Shown here one piece after another: positions 9,867-16,935 of a stretch of 64,000 bases of DNA. The stretch is from Eubacteriales bacterium (GTDB taxonomy: Bacteria > Bacillota > Clostridia > Oscillospirales > Butyricicoccaceae): contig JAUNGZ010000012.1 in assembly GCA_030524205.1 (NCBI GenBank), positions 1-64,000 of the forward strand. The letters are read 5' to 3'. The notes beneath the pieces were generated by a model that was not told where the DNA came from, searched no databases, and saw only the letters and a list, made by a program, of their open reading frames with translations. The stretch's first letter is position 1. Each line of letters starts with the position of its first letter. A program made the position numbers and the translations under genes.

Positions 9867-9886
9867 GTGCGTTGCCTCCTGTCTAT

Positions 9887-9922
9887 ATATGAATGATTGC
9901 TCATATGATCATGTATTCATAT
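9887..9922 (-). promoter_or_regulatory. ArsR/SmtB-type operator of the metal ATPase
   Basis: The outer inverted repeat ATATGAAT...ATTCATAT (9887-9894, 9915-9922) encloses a central palindrome TCATATGA. This creates two overlapping ATATGA-n8-TCATAT half-site pairs. The form matches operators of SmtB/CzrA/CadC repressors. It overlaps the -10 box and the predicted transcription start. Confidence 0.7.
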
Positions 9923-9947
9923 TAAGCCGGAACGCGCCGTTTGTCAA
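9919..9947 (-). promoter_or_regulatory. Promoter of the metal ATPase
   Basis: Reading on minus: TTGACA (9942-9947), a 17-base spacer, TAATAT (9919-9924). This consensus-strength promoter points at the AGGAGG/ATG of the full-length leader. That supports the start at 9866 as the original one. Confidence 0.8.
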
Positions 9948-9976
9948 TAGGCCGGACAAAAAAATCTGCACAAAAG

Positions 9977-10002
9977 AAAACGCCGTCAAACGACGGCGTT
10001 TT
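9977..10002 (-). terminator. Terminator overlapping the 3' end of the DMT permease gene
   Basis: AAAACGCCGTC and GACGGCGTTTT form an 11-bp stem with a four-base loop. The minus-strand tail is TTTTC TTTTG. The last codons of the permease gene lie inside the hairpin. Confidence 0.75.
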
Positions 10003-10903
10003 GTGCGTTGTTTTGTGTATTTTTTTGCGGCAGCTGGGCAAGCACGATGGCGGAGAACATCAGCACACAGCCGAAAATCTCGCGCGGCGACAAAGCCTGC
10101 CCGAGGATCAGCCAGCCGGCGATCACCGAGATCACCGATTCAAGGCTCATGATGAGCGAGGCGACCGTCGGGTTCATGCCCTTCTGGCCGATGATTTGCA
10201 GGGTATAGCCCGCGCCGGACGACAGCGCGCCCGCGTACAGCACGGGTTTCCACGCGGCGAGCAGCGCGCTCCAGCTCGGATGCTCGAACAGCGCCATGCC
10301 GACAGCCGCGACGGCCGCGCACACAAAAAACTGGATGCACGACATTTTAACGCCGTCCGTGCGGGGGGAGAAGTGGTCGATCACCAGAATATGTACTGAA
10401 AACAGCACCGCGCACACGATCATCAGCAGGTCGCCCGCGTTGATGCTGAAGCCGTCGGTCAAGCACAGGAAGTACAGGCCCGCAAGCGCGAGCGCGACGC
10501 CGCACCAAACCAGCTTGCCGCATTTGCGGCCGAAGAACAGGCCGATCAGCGGCACGATCAAAATGTAGCAGGCGGTCAAAAAGCCGGATTTGCCGACCGT
10601 GGTGTACAGCAGGCCGAATTGCTGGAACGCGCTTGCCGAGCAGAGCGCCAAGCCGCAGCATACGCCGCCGAGCAGCAGCGTTTTCCGTGCCTTGCGGCGT
10701 TCGGCGGGGCTTTCCTCCGCGTGGCCGGGGCCGTTTTTCTCCAAAACGGCGACGACCGGCAGCAGCACAATGCCGCCGATCACGCTGCGCGCGCACAAGA
10801 AGGTAAACGGGCCGACGTAGTCCATGCCGACGCTCTGCGCGACGAAGGCCACGCCCCAAATTGTCGCGGTCAGCAGTAAAATCAAAGGATTGCGCAGCTT
10901 CAC
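9986..10903 (-). CDS. DMT superfamily (EamA) transporter
   Basis: A 305-residue membrane protein with ten predicted helices in two EamA repeats. Typical features are ATIWGVAFVAQ in helix 1 and the repeat-end segments LIGLFFG and LILGQAL. Such proteins export metabolites or amino acids; the substrate cannot be told here. The start overlaps the last four bases of the upstream ribbon-helix-helix gene (ATGA), so the two are translationally coupled. The closest functional label would be drug/metabolite exporter. The gene ends inside a hairpin terminator. Confidence 0.88.
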   Translation of the reverse strand: MKLRNPLILLLTATIWGVAFVAQSVGMDYVGPFTFLCARSVIGGIVLLPVVAVLEKNGPGHAEESPAERRKARKTLLLGGVCCGLALCSASAFQQFGLLYTTVGKSGFLTACYILIVPLIGLFFGRKCGKLVWCGVALALAGLYFLCLTDGFSINAGDLLMIVCAVLFSVHILVIDHFSPRTDGVKMSCIQFFVCAAVAAVGMALFEHPSWSALLAAWKPVLYAGALSSGAGYTLQIIGQKGMNPTVASLIMSLESVISVIAGWLILGQALSPREIFGCVLMFSAIVLAQLPQKNTQNNAQNAVV

Positions 10904-11100
10904 GGCTTGTCCTCTCTGTCGCGGCGCATGGCCTCGTCGGCGGCACGGCTCAAAAAGGCGCTCAGGCTTTCGCCCTGCGCGGCGGCGTGGTCGCGGTAAA
11001 GCGCTTTTTTGCCCTTTGAAACCTTGATTTCGATGCGGTCGTAATTTTCTTTCACATATTTAGCGGTGGCTTTTTGTTGCGCCTTGCTGATGGGGGACAT
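10900..11100 (-). CDS. Small ribbon-helix-helix-like protein, paralogue 1
   Basis: A 66-residue basic protein with a short strand-like segment (YDRIEIKVSKGKK) followed by two helices (HAAAQGESLSAFLSRAADEAM). This is the layout of Arc/MetJ-type DNA-binding proteins and of many antitoxins. The start is ATG at 11100 with AAGGAGG ahead. The same plan and the exact word HAAAQGESL recur in two more genes just upstream. No toxin gene is adjacent; instead a DMT permease gene overlaps its stop codon. DNA binding and a regulatory role are inferred from the fold pattern. Confidence 0.7.
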   Translation of the reverse strand: MSPISKAQQKATAKYVKENYDRIEIKVSKGKKALYRDHAAAQGESLSAFLSRAADEAMRRDREDKP

Positions 11101-11130
11101 AGCGGTTCCTCCTTAGGTTGACTAAAAATA

Positions 11131-11205
11131 ATAGTGTCGTCAATATATAAAATAAATAGGAAATTCAAAGAAATCTTGGGTAGGATGCCGATTGATATAG
11201 TGTCG
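11131..11205. promoter_or_regulatory. Repeated ATAGTGTCG words between two RHH genes
   Basis: ATAGTGTCG occurs at 11131-11139 and 11197-11205 on plus, 66 bases apart, in the AT-rich 171-bp gap upstream of paralogue 1. These could be operator half-sites for an RHH protein. A minus-strand promoter of the form TTTGAA-16-TATATT lies between them. The assignment is tentative. Confidence 0.35.
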
Positions 11206-11271
11206 ACCATATACTATACTTAAACACAAGAGAAGATAGCGGCTGATGAAGGCGGAAAAGACGGCGTAGGC

Positions 11272-11469
11272 TCATAAATCAGCGGTCCTTCTCCAATCGC
11301 GGCGCATGGTTTCGGCAGCAGCACGGTTCAGAAAGGCGCTCAGGCTTTCGCCCTGCGCGGCGGCGTGAGCCTGCAACTCGGCCTTGCGGCCTTTTTTGAC
11401 GCGGAACTGAATCTGATCGTAGGTCTTGGCATTGTATTTGTCTTTAGCAGCGCTGGATGTTTTCCCCAT
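11272..11469 (-). CDS. Small ribbon-helix-helix-like protein, paralogue 2
   Basis: A 65-residue protein closely related to paralogue 3 through YDQIQFRVKKGRKAELQ and HAAAQGESL. The start is ATG 11467-11469, preceded by GGAAAGGG; a longer reading frame upstream of it has no ribosome binding site. It lies 25 bases downstream of paralogue 3 and is probably in the same transcript. The C-terminus (RRDWRRTADL) diverges from the other copies. Function is inferred as DNA-binding regulator or orphan antitoxin. Confidence 0.7.
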   Translation of the reverse strand: MGKTSSAAKDKYNAKTYDQIQFRVKKGRKAELQAHAAAQGESLSAFLNRAAAETMRRDWRRTADL

Positions 11470-11494
11470 AACGAGTCCCTTTCCGGTTAGATAA

Positions 11495-11692
11495 TTAAGG
11501 CTTGCCGGCGCTGTCGCGACACATGGTTTCTTCGATGGCACGGAGCAAAAAGGCGTTTAGGCTTTCGCCCTGTGCGGCGGCGTGAGCCTGCAATTCGGCC
11601 TTACGGCCTTTTTTGACGCGGAACTGTATCTGATCGTAGGCTTTAGCGTTGTATTTGTCATTGGCTCTGCGGCGCGCTTCGCTAATGGGCAT
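11495..11692 (-). CDS. Small ribbon-helix-helix-like protein, paralogue 3
   Basis: A 65-residue protein that is nearly identical to paralogue 2 from residue 12 to 50, which points to recent tandem duplication. The ATG at 11690-11692 is preceded by a good GGAGG. It is the first gene of the minus-strand set and is divergent from the small gene at 11755. The helix region AFLLRAIEETM matches the second helix of RHH folds. No partner toxin is seen. Confidence 0.7.
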   Translation of the reverse strand: MPISEARRRANDKYNAKAYDQIQFRVKKGRKAELQAHAAAQGESLNAFLLRAIEETMCRDSAGKP

Positions 11693-11754
11693 GGTATATT
11701 ACCTCCGCACACGCTGATAGCAGTATATTATCATAGAGCGAAGGAGCTGAAAAA

Positions 11755-12009
11755 ATGGAAAGCCTTCTGAACGAGCTTTGCGGCTTTTGGTGCGACCGGG
11801 GCGCGAAGCCGCGCCGGCACGAGATAGCTGTCTATGCCGAACGGATGGACGCGCTGTTCGGTGAAGGCGAGGGGGCGCGGCGGCTGGAGGACGCCTGTCT
11901 CGATTACGCCGGGGAGGTGGAGCGGCAGGCCTTTGAGATGGGCTTTGCCTGTGCGTTTTCCCTTTTGGGCGAGCTTTCCCGCCGCTTGAACGGAATCAGC
12001 CGCCCGTAA
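11755..12009 (+). CDS. Small protein of unknown function
   Basis: 84 residues, predicted mostly alpha-helical and acidic, with no signal peptide or membrane segment. The C-terminal half (ACLDYAGEVERQAFEMGFACAF) looks amphipathic. ATG 11755 has AAGGAG at good spacing, and a strong terminator follows, so it is likely a real monocistronic gene. It is divergent from the RHH cluster. I do not recognise the family with certainty; small Bacillota proteins of this kind carry only DUF names. Confidence 0.65.
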   Translation: MESLLNELCGFWCDRGAKPRRHEIAVYAERMDALFGEGEGARRLEDACLDYAGEVERQAFEMGFACAFSLLGELSRRLNGISRP

Positions 12010-12015
12010 ACCCAT

Positions 12016-12046
12016 AAAAAGCCTGTCACGGCGTGACAGGCTTTTT
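12016..12046. terminator. Bidirectional terminator of the small gene and the tRNA cluster
   Basis: A perfect 14-bp stem (12016-12029 with 12033-12046) has AAAAA on one side and TTTTT on the other. On minus it starts two bases past the CCA of tRNA-Thr. Confidence 0.9.
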
Positions 12047-12047
12047 A

Positions 12048-12123
12048 TGGAGCTGTTACCCGGATTTGAACCGGGGACCTCATCCTTACCAAGGATGCAC
12101 TCTACCGACTGAGCTATAACAGC
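12048..12123 (-). tRNA. tRNA-Thr (anticodon GGT)
   Basis: On minus GCTGTTA pairs with TAACAGC in the acceptor stem. The anticodon loop reads TTGGTAA, and the T-arm GGTTCAAATCC is present. The discriminator is T and CCA is encoded. It is the last gene of a three-tRNA transcript. Confidence 0.95.
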
Positions 12124-12127
12124 AAAA

Positions 12128-12203
12128 TGGCAGGGGCAGTAGGGATCGAACCCACGGCACTCGGTTTTGGAGACCGATGCTCTACCAGCTGAGCTATACC
12201 CCT
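12128..12203 (-). tRNA. tRNA-Trp (anticodon CCA)
   Basis: On minus AGGGGTA pairs with TGCCCCT in the acceptor stem (one G-T pair). The anticodon stem is TCGGT/ACCGA around the loop CTCCAAA. The discriminator is G and CCA is encoded. Confidence 0.95.
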
Positions 12204-12206
12204 GTG

Positions 12207-12282
12207 TGGCTCCTCAAGTTGGACTCGAACCAACGACCCTGCGGTTAACAGCCGCATGCTCTACCAACTGAGCTATTGAGGA
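12207..12282 (-). tRNA. tRNA-Asn (anticodon GTT)
   Basis: On minus TCCTCAA pairs with TTGAGGA in the acceptor stem. The anticodon loop reads CTGTTAA between TGCGG and CCGCA. The discriminator is G and CCA is encoded. It is the first gene of the tRNA transcript. Confidence 0.95.
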
Positions 12283-12335
12283 ATGTGCAAAAGTGCTGGC
12301 GATACCGCTTCACCGGTTTCGGTGATAGCCTAAAT

Positions 12336-12365
12336 ATTATAGCGCGCGGCAAAGCGGTTTGTCAA
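12336..12365 (-). promoter_or_regulatory. Promoter of the tRNA-Asn-Trp-Thr cluster
   Basis: On minus: TTGACA (12360-12365), an 18-base spacer, TATAAT (12336-12341). Both boxes are perfect consensus, as expected for stable RNA. Confidence 0.9.
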
Positions 12366-12380
12366 GTGCCGGAAGGCAAG

Positions 12381-12442
12381 AAAAACAGAAAAAACCAGCA
12401 AACGGGAGGAGCGTGCCGTGGGTTCGGCCGCGTTCCTCCCGT
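12381..12442 (-). terminator. Terminator of the iron alcohol dehydrogenase gene
   Basis: Arms ACGGGAGGA (12402-12410) and TCCTCCCGT (12434-12442) are followed on minus by TTTGCTGGTTTTTTCTGTTTTT. The T tract begins a few bases after the stem. Confidence 0.6.
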
Positions 12443-12465
12443 AGGGTATGCGGGTACGGCTGGTT

Positions 12466-13641
12466 TTATTCCGCGAGTTTGAAAATTGCGCAGATGGCCT
12501 TTTTATCGAGCGGCACATAGCTTTTGACCGGCCCGCCGACGGTTTTTATCGCATTTTCCGCAAGCGTTTCATAGTTTTCGGGCTTGATGCCGAGGTCGGC
12601 CATGTGCACCGGCATGCCGATCTCCTCGAAAAAGCGCTTCATGGCGAAAATACCCTCGCGCGCGGTGCGGTCGGGGCGGACAAAATCCATTTCCACGCCG
12701 AACACGCGGTTTGCAAGCTGGGCGAAACGCGGCACGTCGTATTCCATCACGAACTGCGCCCACGCCGGGAACAGGACGGACAGGCCCGCGCCGTGCGCGA
12801 TCTCGTCGCGGAAGGCGGAAAGCTCGTGCTCGAGCTTGTGCACCGGGAAGAAGCGGCCGCGCCCGCAGCCGGTATAATCGTTGTGCGACATGCTGCCCGC
12901 CCACATCAGGCTGGCGCGCGCGTCGTAGTCGTTCGGGTCGGCGATGGCGCGGCGGCCCATGTCGCGCGTCGAGATCAGCAGGCCCTCCGCGATGCGGTCG
13001 GTGACGTCGCTCTCGCCGCCGGGGGTCAGGTAGCGCTCGAGCGTGTGCATCATGATATCGACGATGCCGCAGCCCGTCTGAAATTTGGAGACGGAGAACG
13101 TGTTTTCCGGATTGAGGAAGCTGATGCGCGGGCGGTTGGTCTGGCTGGTGACGCCGCGTTTTTCCTTCGTCTCCTCGTTGGTCAGCACGCAGGAGTTGCT
13201 CATTTCCGAGCCGGAGGCCGCGAGCGTCAGCACCGAGCCGACGGGCAGCGTTTTATCCGGCGCGGTGCCGGTCGTGGCGAACTCCCACGGGTCGCGCCCG
13301 GTGGCCACGCCCATGCCGATGCCCTTGGCCGAGTCGAGCACCGATCCGCCGCCGACGGCGAGGATGAAGTCGATCCCCTCGCGCTTCGCCAGCTCGACGC
13401 CCCGGCGCACCATCGACAGCTTGGGGTTGGGCGACACGCCGCCAAGCTCGACGAACGACAGGCCGGCGGCGGCGAGGCTTTGCTCGACGCGGTCGAGCAG
13501 GCCGGAGGAGCGGGCGCTTGCGCCGCCGAAATGCACCAGCACGCGGTGCGCGCCGATCTCCTTGAGCTTAGGGCCGATCTCCTTCTCGATATCGCGCCCG
13601 AAAACGACCTCAGTTGTGGTGTACACGGTGAAATTCAGCAT
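12466..13641 (-). CDS. Iron-containing alcohol dehydrogenase (butanol dehydrogenase type)
   Basis: A 391-residue group III alcohol dehydrogenase that reduces aldehydes to alcohols with NAD(P)H, usually in fermentation or aldehyde detoxification. The nucleotide-binding motif GGGSVLDSAKG is present. The metal ligands lie in CGIVDIMMH (Asp and His), EHELSAF and EIAHGAG (His residues). The start is set at ATG 13639-13641, which has GGGAGG and matches the family N-terminus; the upstream extension of the frame runs into the hairpin region. Similarity in layout to BdhA/YqhD suggests a broad aldehyde range, which is inference. Confidence 0.93.
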   Translation of the reverse strand: MLNFTVYTTTEVVFGRDIEKEIGPKLKEIGAHRVLVHFGGASARSSGLLDRVEQSLAAAGLSFVELGGVSPNPKLSMVRRGVELAKREGIDFILAVGGGSVLDSAKGIGMGVATGRDPWEFATTGTAPDKTLPVGSVLTLAASGSEMSNSCVLTNEETKEKRGVTSQTNRPRISFLNPENTFSVSKFQTGCGIVDIMMHTLERYLTPGGESDVTDRIAEGLLISTRDMGRRAIADPNDYDARASLMWAGSMSHNDYTGCGRGRFFPVHKLEHELSAFRDEIAHGAGLSVLFPAWAQFVMEYDVPRFAQLANRVFGVEMDFVRPDRTAREGIFAMKRFFEEIGMPVHMADLGIKPENYETLAENAIKTVGGPVKSYVPLDKKAICAIFKLAE

Positions 13642-13732
13642 AATAGACCCTCCCATAGCTGTTTTAATAACAAATGAAGAAAATCTTTGCGGCGCGTTAT
13701 CGCGTCCCCGCGCCGTAGCGCGCATTTCAACA

Positions 13733-13940
13733 GAAAATTGCGGCGTTGCCGCGATTTTCATAAAAACCGGGAGCATGTATCACGGTTTTTATACAAACCG
13801 CTTTCAAGTGCACCCGCAGGGTGCGCGCAGAAAGCGGCACTTTCTTTGCAAGCAGAGCTTGCGAAGAAAAGCCGTAGAATTGCGCCCATCGGGCGCAATA
13901 TCGGAGGCGGTTCCTCGATGGAAACCGCGGTTTCCATCGA
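13733..13940. repeat. Run of six consecutive hairpins in a 403-bp intergenic region
   Basis: Between the divergent genes at 13641 and 14045 lie six stem-loops end to end: 13733-13759 (12-bp stem, loop gtt), 13760-13792 (10 bp), 13798-13837 (8-bp outer plus 8-bp inner stem), 13841-13869 (13 bp), 13879-13899 (9 bp, loop atc) and 13915-13940 (a perfect 26-base palindrome). Their sequences differ from one another, so this is not a tandem repeat. No supported gene exists in the gap. A GGCGCG/CGCGCC pair at 13691-13715 may be a seventh. Function unknown. Confidence 0.8.
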
Positions 13941-14044
13941 ACTGGTTTTATTATACCTTCGCCCTTGCCAAAAGTCAAAATATTCGGTAAAATAGGAAAA
14001 GACGTTTTCGGACGAATTCAGCGGCGAAAGAGGGCAGTTGCACG

Positions 14045-14938
14045 GTGTACGACTATTCCGGCTGGCAGTGGATGCTGATTTTCTATATATATTGCTTTCT
14101 TGGCTGGTGCTTTGAGACGACCGTCGTGTCGGTGCAGCAGCGCCGGTTTGTCAACCGGGGCTTTCTGCGCGGCCCGATGCTGCCGATTTACGGCTTCGGC
14201 GCGACCATGCTGCTGCATATCGCGCTGCCGCTGTACGACCATCCGGTCCGGCTGTTTTTCTGGAGCATGGCCGCGGCGACGGCGTTTGAGTATATTGTCG
14301 GCGTGGTCATGGAAAAACTGTTCAAGGTAAAATACTGGGATTACACGACCCACCGCTTTCAGTTTCAGGGCTATATCTGCCTGCAGTCGTCGCTGTGCTG
14401 GGGCGCGATGGGGCTGATCCTTTCGCGGTTCATCCATCCGCCGGTGGCTTCGTTTGTAACCGGGCTGCCGTTCTGGCTGCTGGCCGTGCTGGCCGTGTTG
14501 CTGTCGGCCGCGTTCGCGGGCGACGTAACGGTGTCCGTCCGTTCGGCGCTCGATCTGGCCAAGCTGCTCGAGGAGCTGGACAAACTGCGCGAGCAGGGCG
14601 GCGAGCTGCGCGCCCAGCTTTCGGAAACCGCGCTGGTTGGGCTGACCAACCTGTCCTACGCCGTGGATGAAAAGCGCGGTGAATGGTCCGAGAAAATGGG
14701 CGTGGCAAAGGAACAGCTTTCCGACGCGGTCGACGGCGCGAAGGAGCAGCTTTCCGACGCGAAGGAGCAGATTCTGGCCAAGCTCGACGAGGTGCAGCGC
14801 AGCTTTGACGAACGCGCCGCCGCCCTCAAATCCACGCGCAAAAGCCTGCTGCGCGGCAACCCGACCGCGCGCTCGTCCAAGTACGACGACGTGCTGCAGC
14901 GGCTGAAAAAGAGCACGAACGCGCATAAGCGCCGCTGA
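14045..14938 (+). CDS. CmpB-like putative ABC transporter permease (PF06541-type)
   Basis: A 297-residue membrane protein. The N-terminal 165 residues carry about five hydrophobic helices with the family-typical opening MLIFYIYCFLGWCFETT and GPMLPIYGFGA. The C-terminal 130 residues are soluble and predicted coiled-coil, with the repeated word AKEQLSDA. The GTG start at 14045 is preceded by AGAGGG; an ATG at 14072 is the alternative. Members are named permeases, but the biochemical role is not established. The long charged C-terminal helix region could mediate protein contacts. Confidence 0.75.
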   Translation: MYDYSGWQWMLIFYIYCFLGWCFETTVVSVQQRRFVNRGFLRGPMLPIYGFGATMLLHIALPLYDHPVRLFFWSMAAATAFEYIVGVVMEKLFKVKYWDYTTHRFQFQGYICLQSSLCWGAMGLILSRFIHPPVASFVTGLPFWLLAVLAVLLSAAFAGDVTVSVRSALDLAKLLEELDKLREQGGELRAQLSETALVGLTNLSYAVDEKRGEWSEKMGVAKEQLSDAVDGAKEQLSDAKEQILAKLDEVQRSFDERAAALKSTRKSLLRGNPTARSSKYDDVLQRLKKSTNAHKRR

Positions 14939-15007
14939 AACTACGCAAAATTTACAAAATGGTGCAAAAGCGCGCTTTGCGGGCGGTTGCTTTGGTGAGT
15001 TTTTCGC

Positions 15008-15037
15008 TTGCTAAACTGCGCGTTTTGGGTGTATATT
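15008..15037 (+). promoter_or_regulatory. Predicted promoter of nifS-iscU
   Basis: TTGCTA (15008-15013), an 18-base spacer, TATATT (15032-15037), about 88 bases before the nifS start. No clear IscR or riboswitch element was recognised in the leader. Confidence 0.55.
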
Positions 15038-15124
15038 AGTAGTACCCGCTGAACCTACCGAATTACTGGTAAATAAGCGATCAGATCACTCCCAATCCTT
15101 TTGAAAAGAAAGGCAGATATAAAC

Positions 15125-16360
15125 ATGAAACGAATCGTATACGCGGACAACGCGGCCACCACGCCGCTGTCCGAAACCGCTTTCGAGGCGATGAAGCCAT
15201 GGCTGACCGAGTTTTACGGCAATCCGTCCTCGCTCTACCGCATCGGCCGCGCGGCCAAGGAAGCGCTGAACGAGGCGCGCATGACCGTCGGCCGCTGTTT
15301 AAACGCCGCCGAGCCGGTCAACGTCAGGAACGACTACGCCCCCGGCGAGATCGTGTTCACCGGCGGCGGCTCGCAGGCTGACAACCTCGCCATTCACGGC
15401 TTTATGCACGGCCCGGGCGCTAAGGGCAGGAAGCATATCATCACCTCCAAAATCGAGCATCATGCGGTGCTGTACACCTGTGAGGCGCTCGAGAAGGAGG
15501 GCTTTACCGTCACCTATCTGGATGTGGACGGGCAGGGCCGCGTCGATCTCACGCAGCTCAAAAACGCACTGAGCGAGGATACCGCGCTCGTCACGATTAT
15601 GGCGGCGAACAACGAAATCGGCACCATCCAGCCCATCCGGGAAATCGCGGCGCTCGCGCACAGCGTCGGCGCGGTGTTCCACACCGACGCCGTGCAGGCG
15701 GTCGGCCATATGCCGATCGACGTGCAGGCGATGGGCATCGACCTGCTTTCCCTTTCCGCGCACAAGTTCCGCGGCCCGCGCGGCGTGGGCGTGCTGTATG
15801 TGAAAAAGGGCGTTGCGCTCGAGCCGCTGGTCTACGGCGGCGGACAGGAGCGCGGCCTTGTTTCCGGCACTGAGAACACCGCCGGCTGCATCGGCCTTGC
15901 CGCGGCGATGAAGGAAGCCGTCGAGGGCATGGACGAGAAGATGGGCTATGTTAAGCGCCTGACCGACCGGCTGGTCGAGGGTGTGATGAAAATCCCCTAC
16001 ACGCATTACACCGGCGATCCGGTTAACCGCCTGCCGGGCACCGCGTCCTTCGTCTTTGAGGCGATCGAGGGCGAGGGGCTGATCCTCTTTCTGGACAACG
16101 AGGGCGTGATGGGCTCGACCGGCTCGGCCTGCTCGACCGGCTCGCTCGATCCGTCCCACGTGCTCATGGCCATCGGCCTGCCGCACGAGATCGCGCACGG
16201 CTCGCTCCGCCTGACGCTCGGCGAGCAGAACACCGAGGAGGACGTCGATTATATCATCGAAGCCGTCGCCAAGGTCGTTGCCCGGCTGCGCTCGATGAGC
16301 CCGGTTTGGGAAAACGGCAAGCCAAATCTCACCGCGGCTTCCAATTTGCACAGTCACTGA
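15125..16360 (+). CDS. nifS: Cysteine desulfurase (NifS/IscS family)
   Basis: A pyridoxal-phosphate enzyme that takes sulfur from cysteine for Fe-S cluster assembly. The 411-residue product starts MKRIVYADNAATTPLS, a typical opening. SLSAHKFRGPRG carries the PLP lysine and GSACSTGS carries the sulfur-transferring cysteine. ATG 15125 is preferred to an in-frame ATG at 15101, since AGAAAGG stands between them. The scaffold gene iscU follows after 19 bases, forming a minimal two-gene assembly operon as is common in Clostridia. Confidence 0.94.
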   Translation: MKRIVYADNAATTPLSETAFEAMKPWLTEFYGNPSSLYRIGRAAKEALNEARMTVGRCLNAAEPVNVRNDYAPGEIVFTGGGSQADNLAIHGFMHGPGAKGRKHIITSKIEHHAVLYTCEALEKEGFTVTYLDVDGQGRVDLTQLKNALSEDTALVTIMAANNEIGTIQPIREIAALAHSVGAVFHTDAVQAVGHMPIDVQAMGIDLLSLSAHKFRGPRGVGVLYVKKGVALEPLVYGGGQERGLVSGTENTAGCIGLAAAMKEAVEGMDEKMGYVKRLTDRLVEGVMKIPYTHYTGDPVNRLPGTASFVFEAIEGEGLILFLDNEGVMGSTGSACSTGSLDPSHVLMAIGLPHEIAHGSLRLTLGEQNTEEDVDYIIEAVAKVVARLRSMSPVWENGKPNLTAASNLHSH

Positions 16361-16379
16361 TACAAAGGAGATATAGAAT

Positions 16380-16826
16380 ATGCAATACAGCGAAAAGGTG
16401 CTCGACCACTTCACCAACCCGCGCAATGTAGGCGAGATCGAGGACGCCAGCGGCGTCGGCGAGGTCGGCAACGCCAAGTGCGGCGATATTATGAAGATGT
16501 ACCTCAAGGTGTCGGACGACGGCGTGATCGAGGACGTCAAGTTCAAGACCTTCGGCTGCGGCGCGGCGATCGCGACCAGCTCGATGGCGACCGAGATGGT
16601 CAAGGGCAAGACGCTCGAAGAGGCGCTGAAATTGACCAACAAGGCGGTCGCCGAGGCGCTCGACGGTCTGCCGCCGGTCAAGATGCACTGCTCGGTGCTG
16701 GCCGAGGAGGCGCTTCGAAGCGCGATTGCGGACTACCTCAGGCGGCAGGGCAAGGACCCCGCCGAGATGCTCGGCTGCGATATGGACTGCGCGGCCTGCC
16801 ATGAGCACGATCATCACGAGCATTGA
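16380..16826 (+). CDS. iscU: Fe-S cluster assembly scaffold protein IscU/NifU
   Basis: A 148-residue scaffold on which NifS-delivered sulfur and iron form clusters. The three ligand cysteines are in KCGDIM, FGCGAA and HCSVLAEE, and the conserved Asp after the first Cys is present. The C-terminus carries an additional Cys/His-rich tail (CDMDCAACHEHDHHEH) absent from IscU proper but seen in clostridial NifU-like proteins. The tail might bind metal. The gene is co-transcribed with nifS, and a terminator follows 42 bases after the stop. Confidence 0.94.
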   Translation: MQYSEKVLDHFTNPRNVGEIEDASGVGEVGNAKCGDIMKMYLKVSDDGVIEDVKFKTFGCGAAIATSSMATEMVKGKTLEEALKLTNKAVAEALDGLPPVKMHCSVLAEEALRSAIADYLRRQGKDPAEMLGCDMDCAACHEHDHHEH

Positions 16827-16867
16827 ACGGTAAAAGGGCATAAAGCACGAAAAACAGACATACCATT

Positions 16868-16894
16868 AGGGCAGATTGCAAAATCTGCCCTTTT
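16868..16894 (+). terminator. Terminator of nifS-iscU
   Basis: AGGGCAGATT and AATCTGCCCT form a 10-bp stem with a four-base loop, followed by TTTT (16891-16894). Confidence 0.75.
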
Positions 16895-16935
16895 GGCATG
16901 TTCCGGTATGCCGGGTAAAAAAGCGGGGTGACTGC

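Noticed and set aside
7785..9896. A 703-codon plus-strand frame opposite the metal ATPase
   Set aside because: A shadow of the ATPase gene with low-complexity His/Arg-rich translation and no supported start.
13687..13995. Open frames on both strands in the hairpin region
   Set aside because: They arise because the hairpins lack stop codons. There is no ribosome binding site, no family resemblance, and the two strands mirror each other.
15041..15100. IscR-type site or riboswitch ahead of nifS
   Set aside because: Only a small TTACTGGTAA palindrome was seen. It does not match the IscR consensus that I know, and no regulator gene is nearby.
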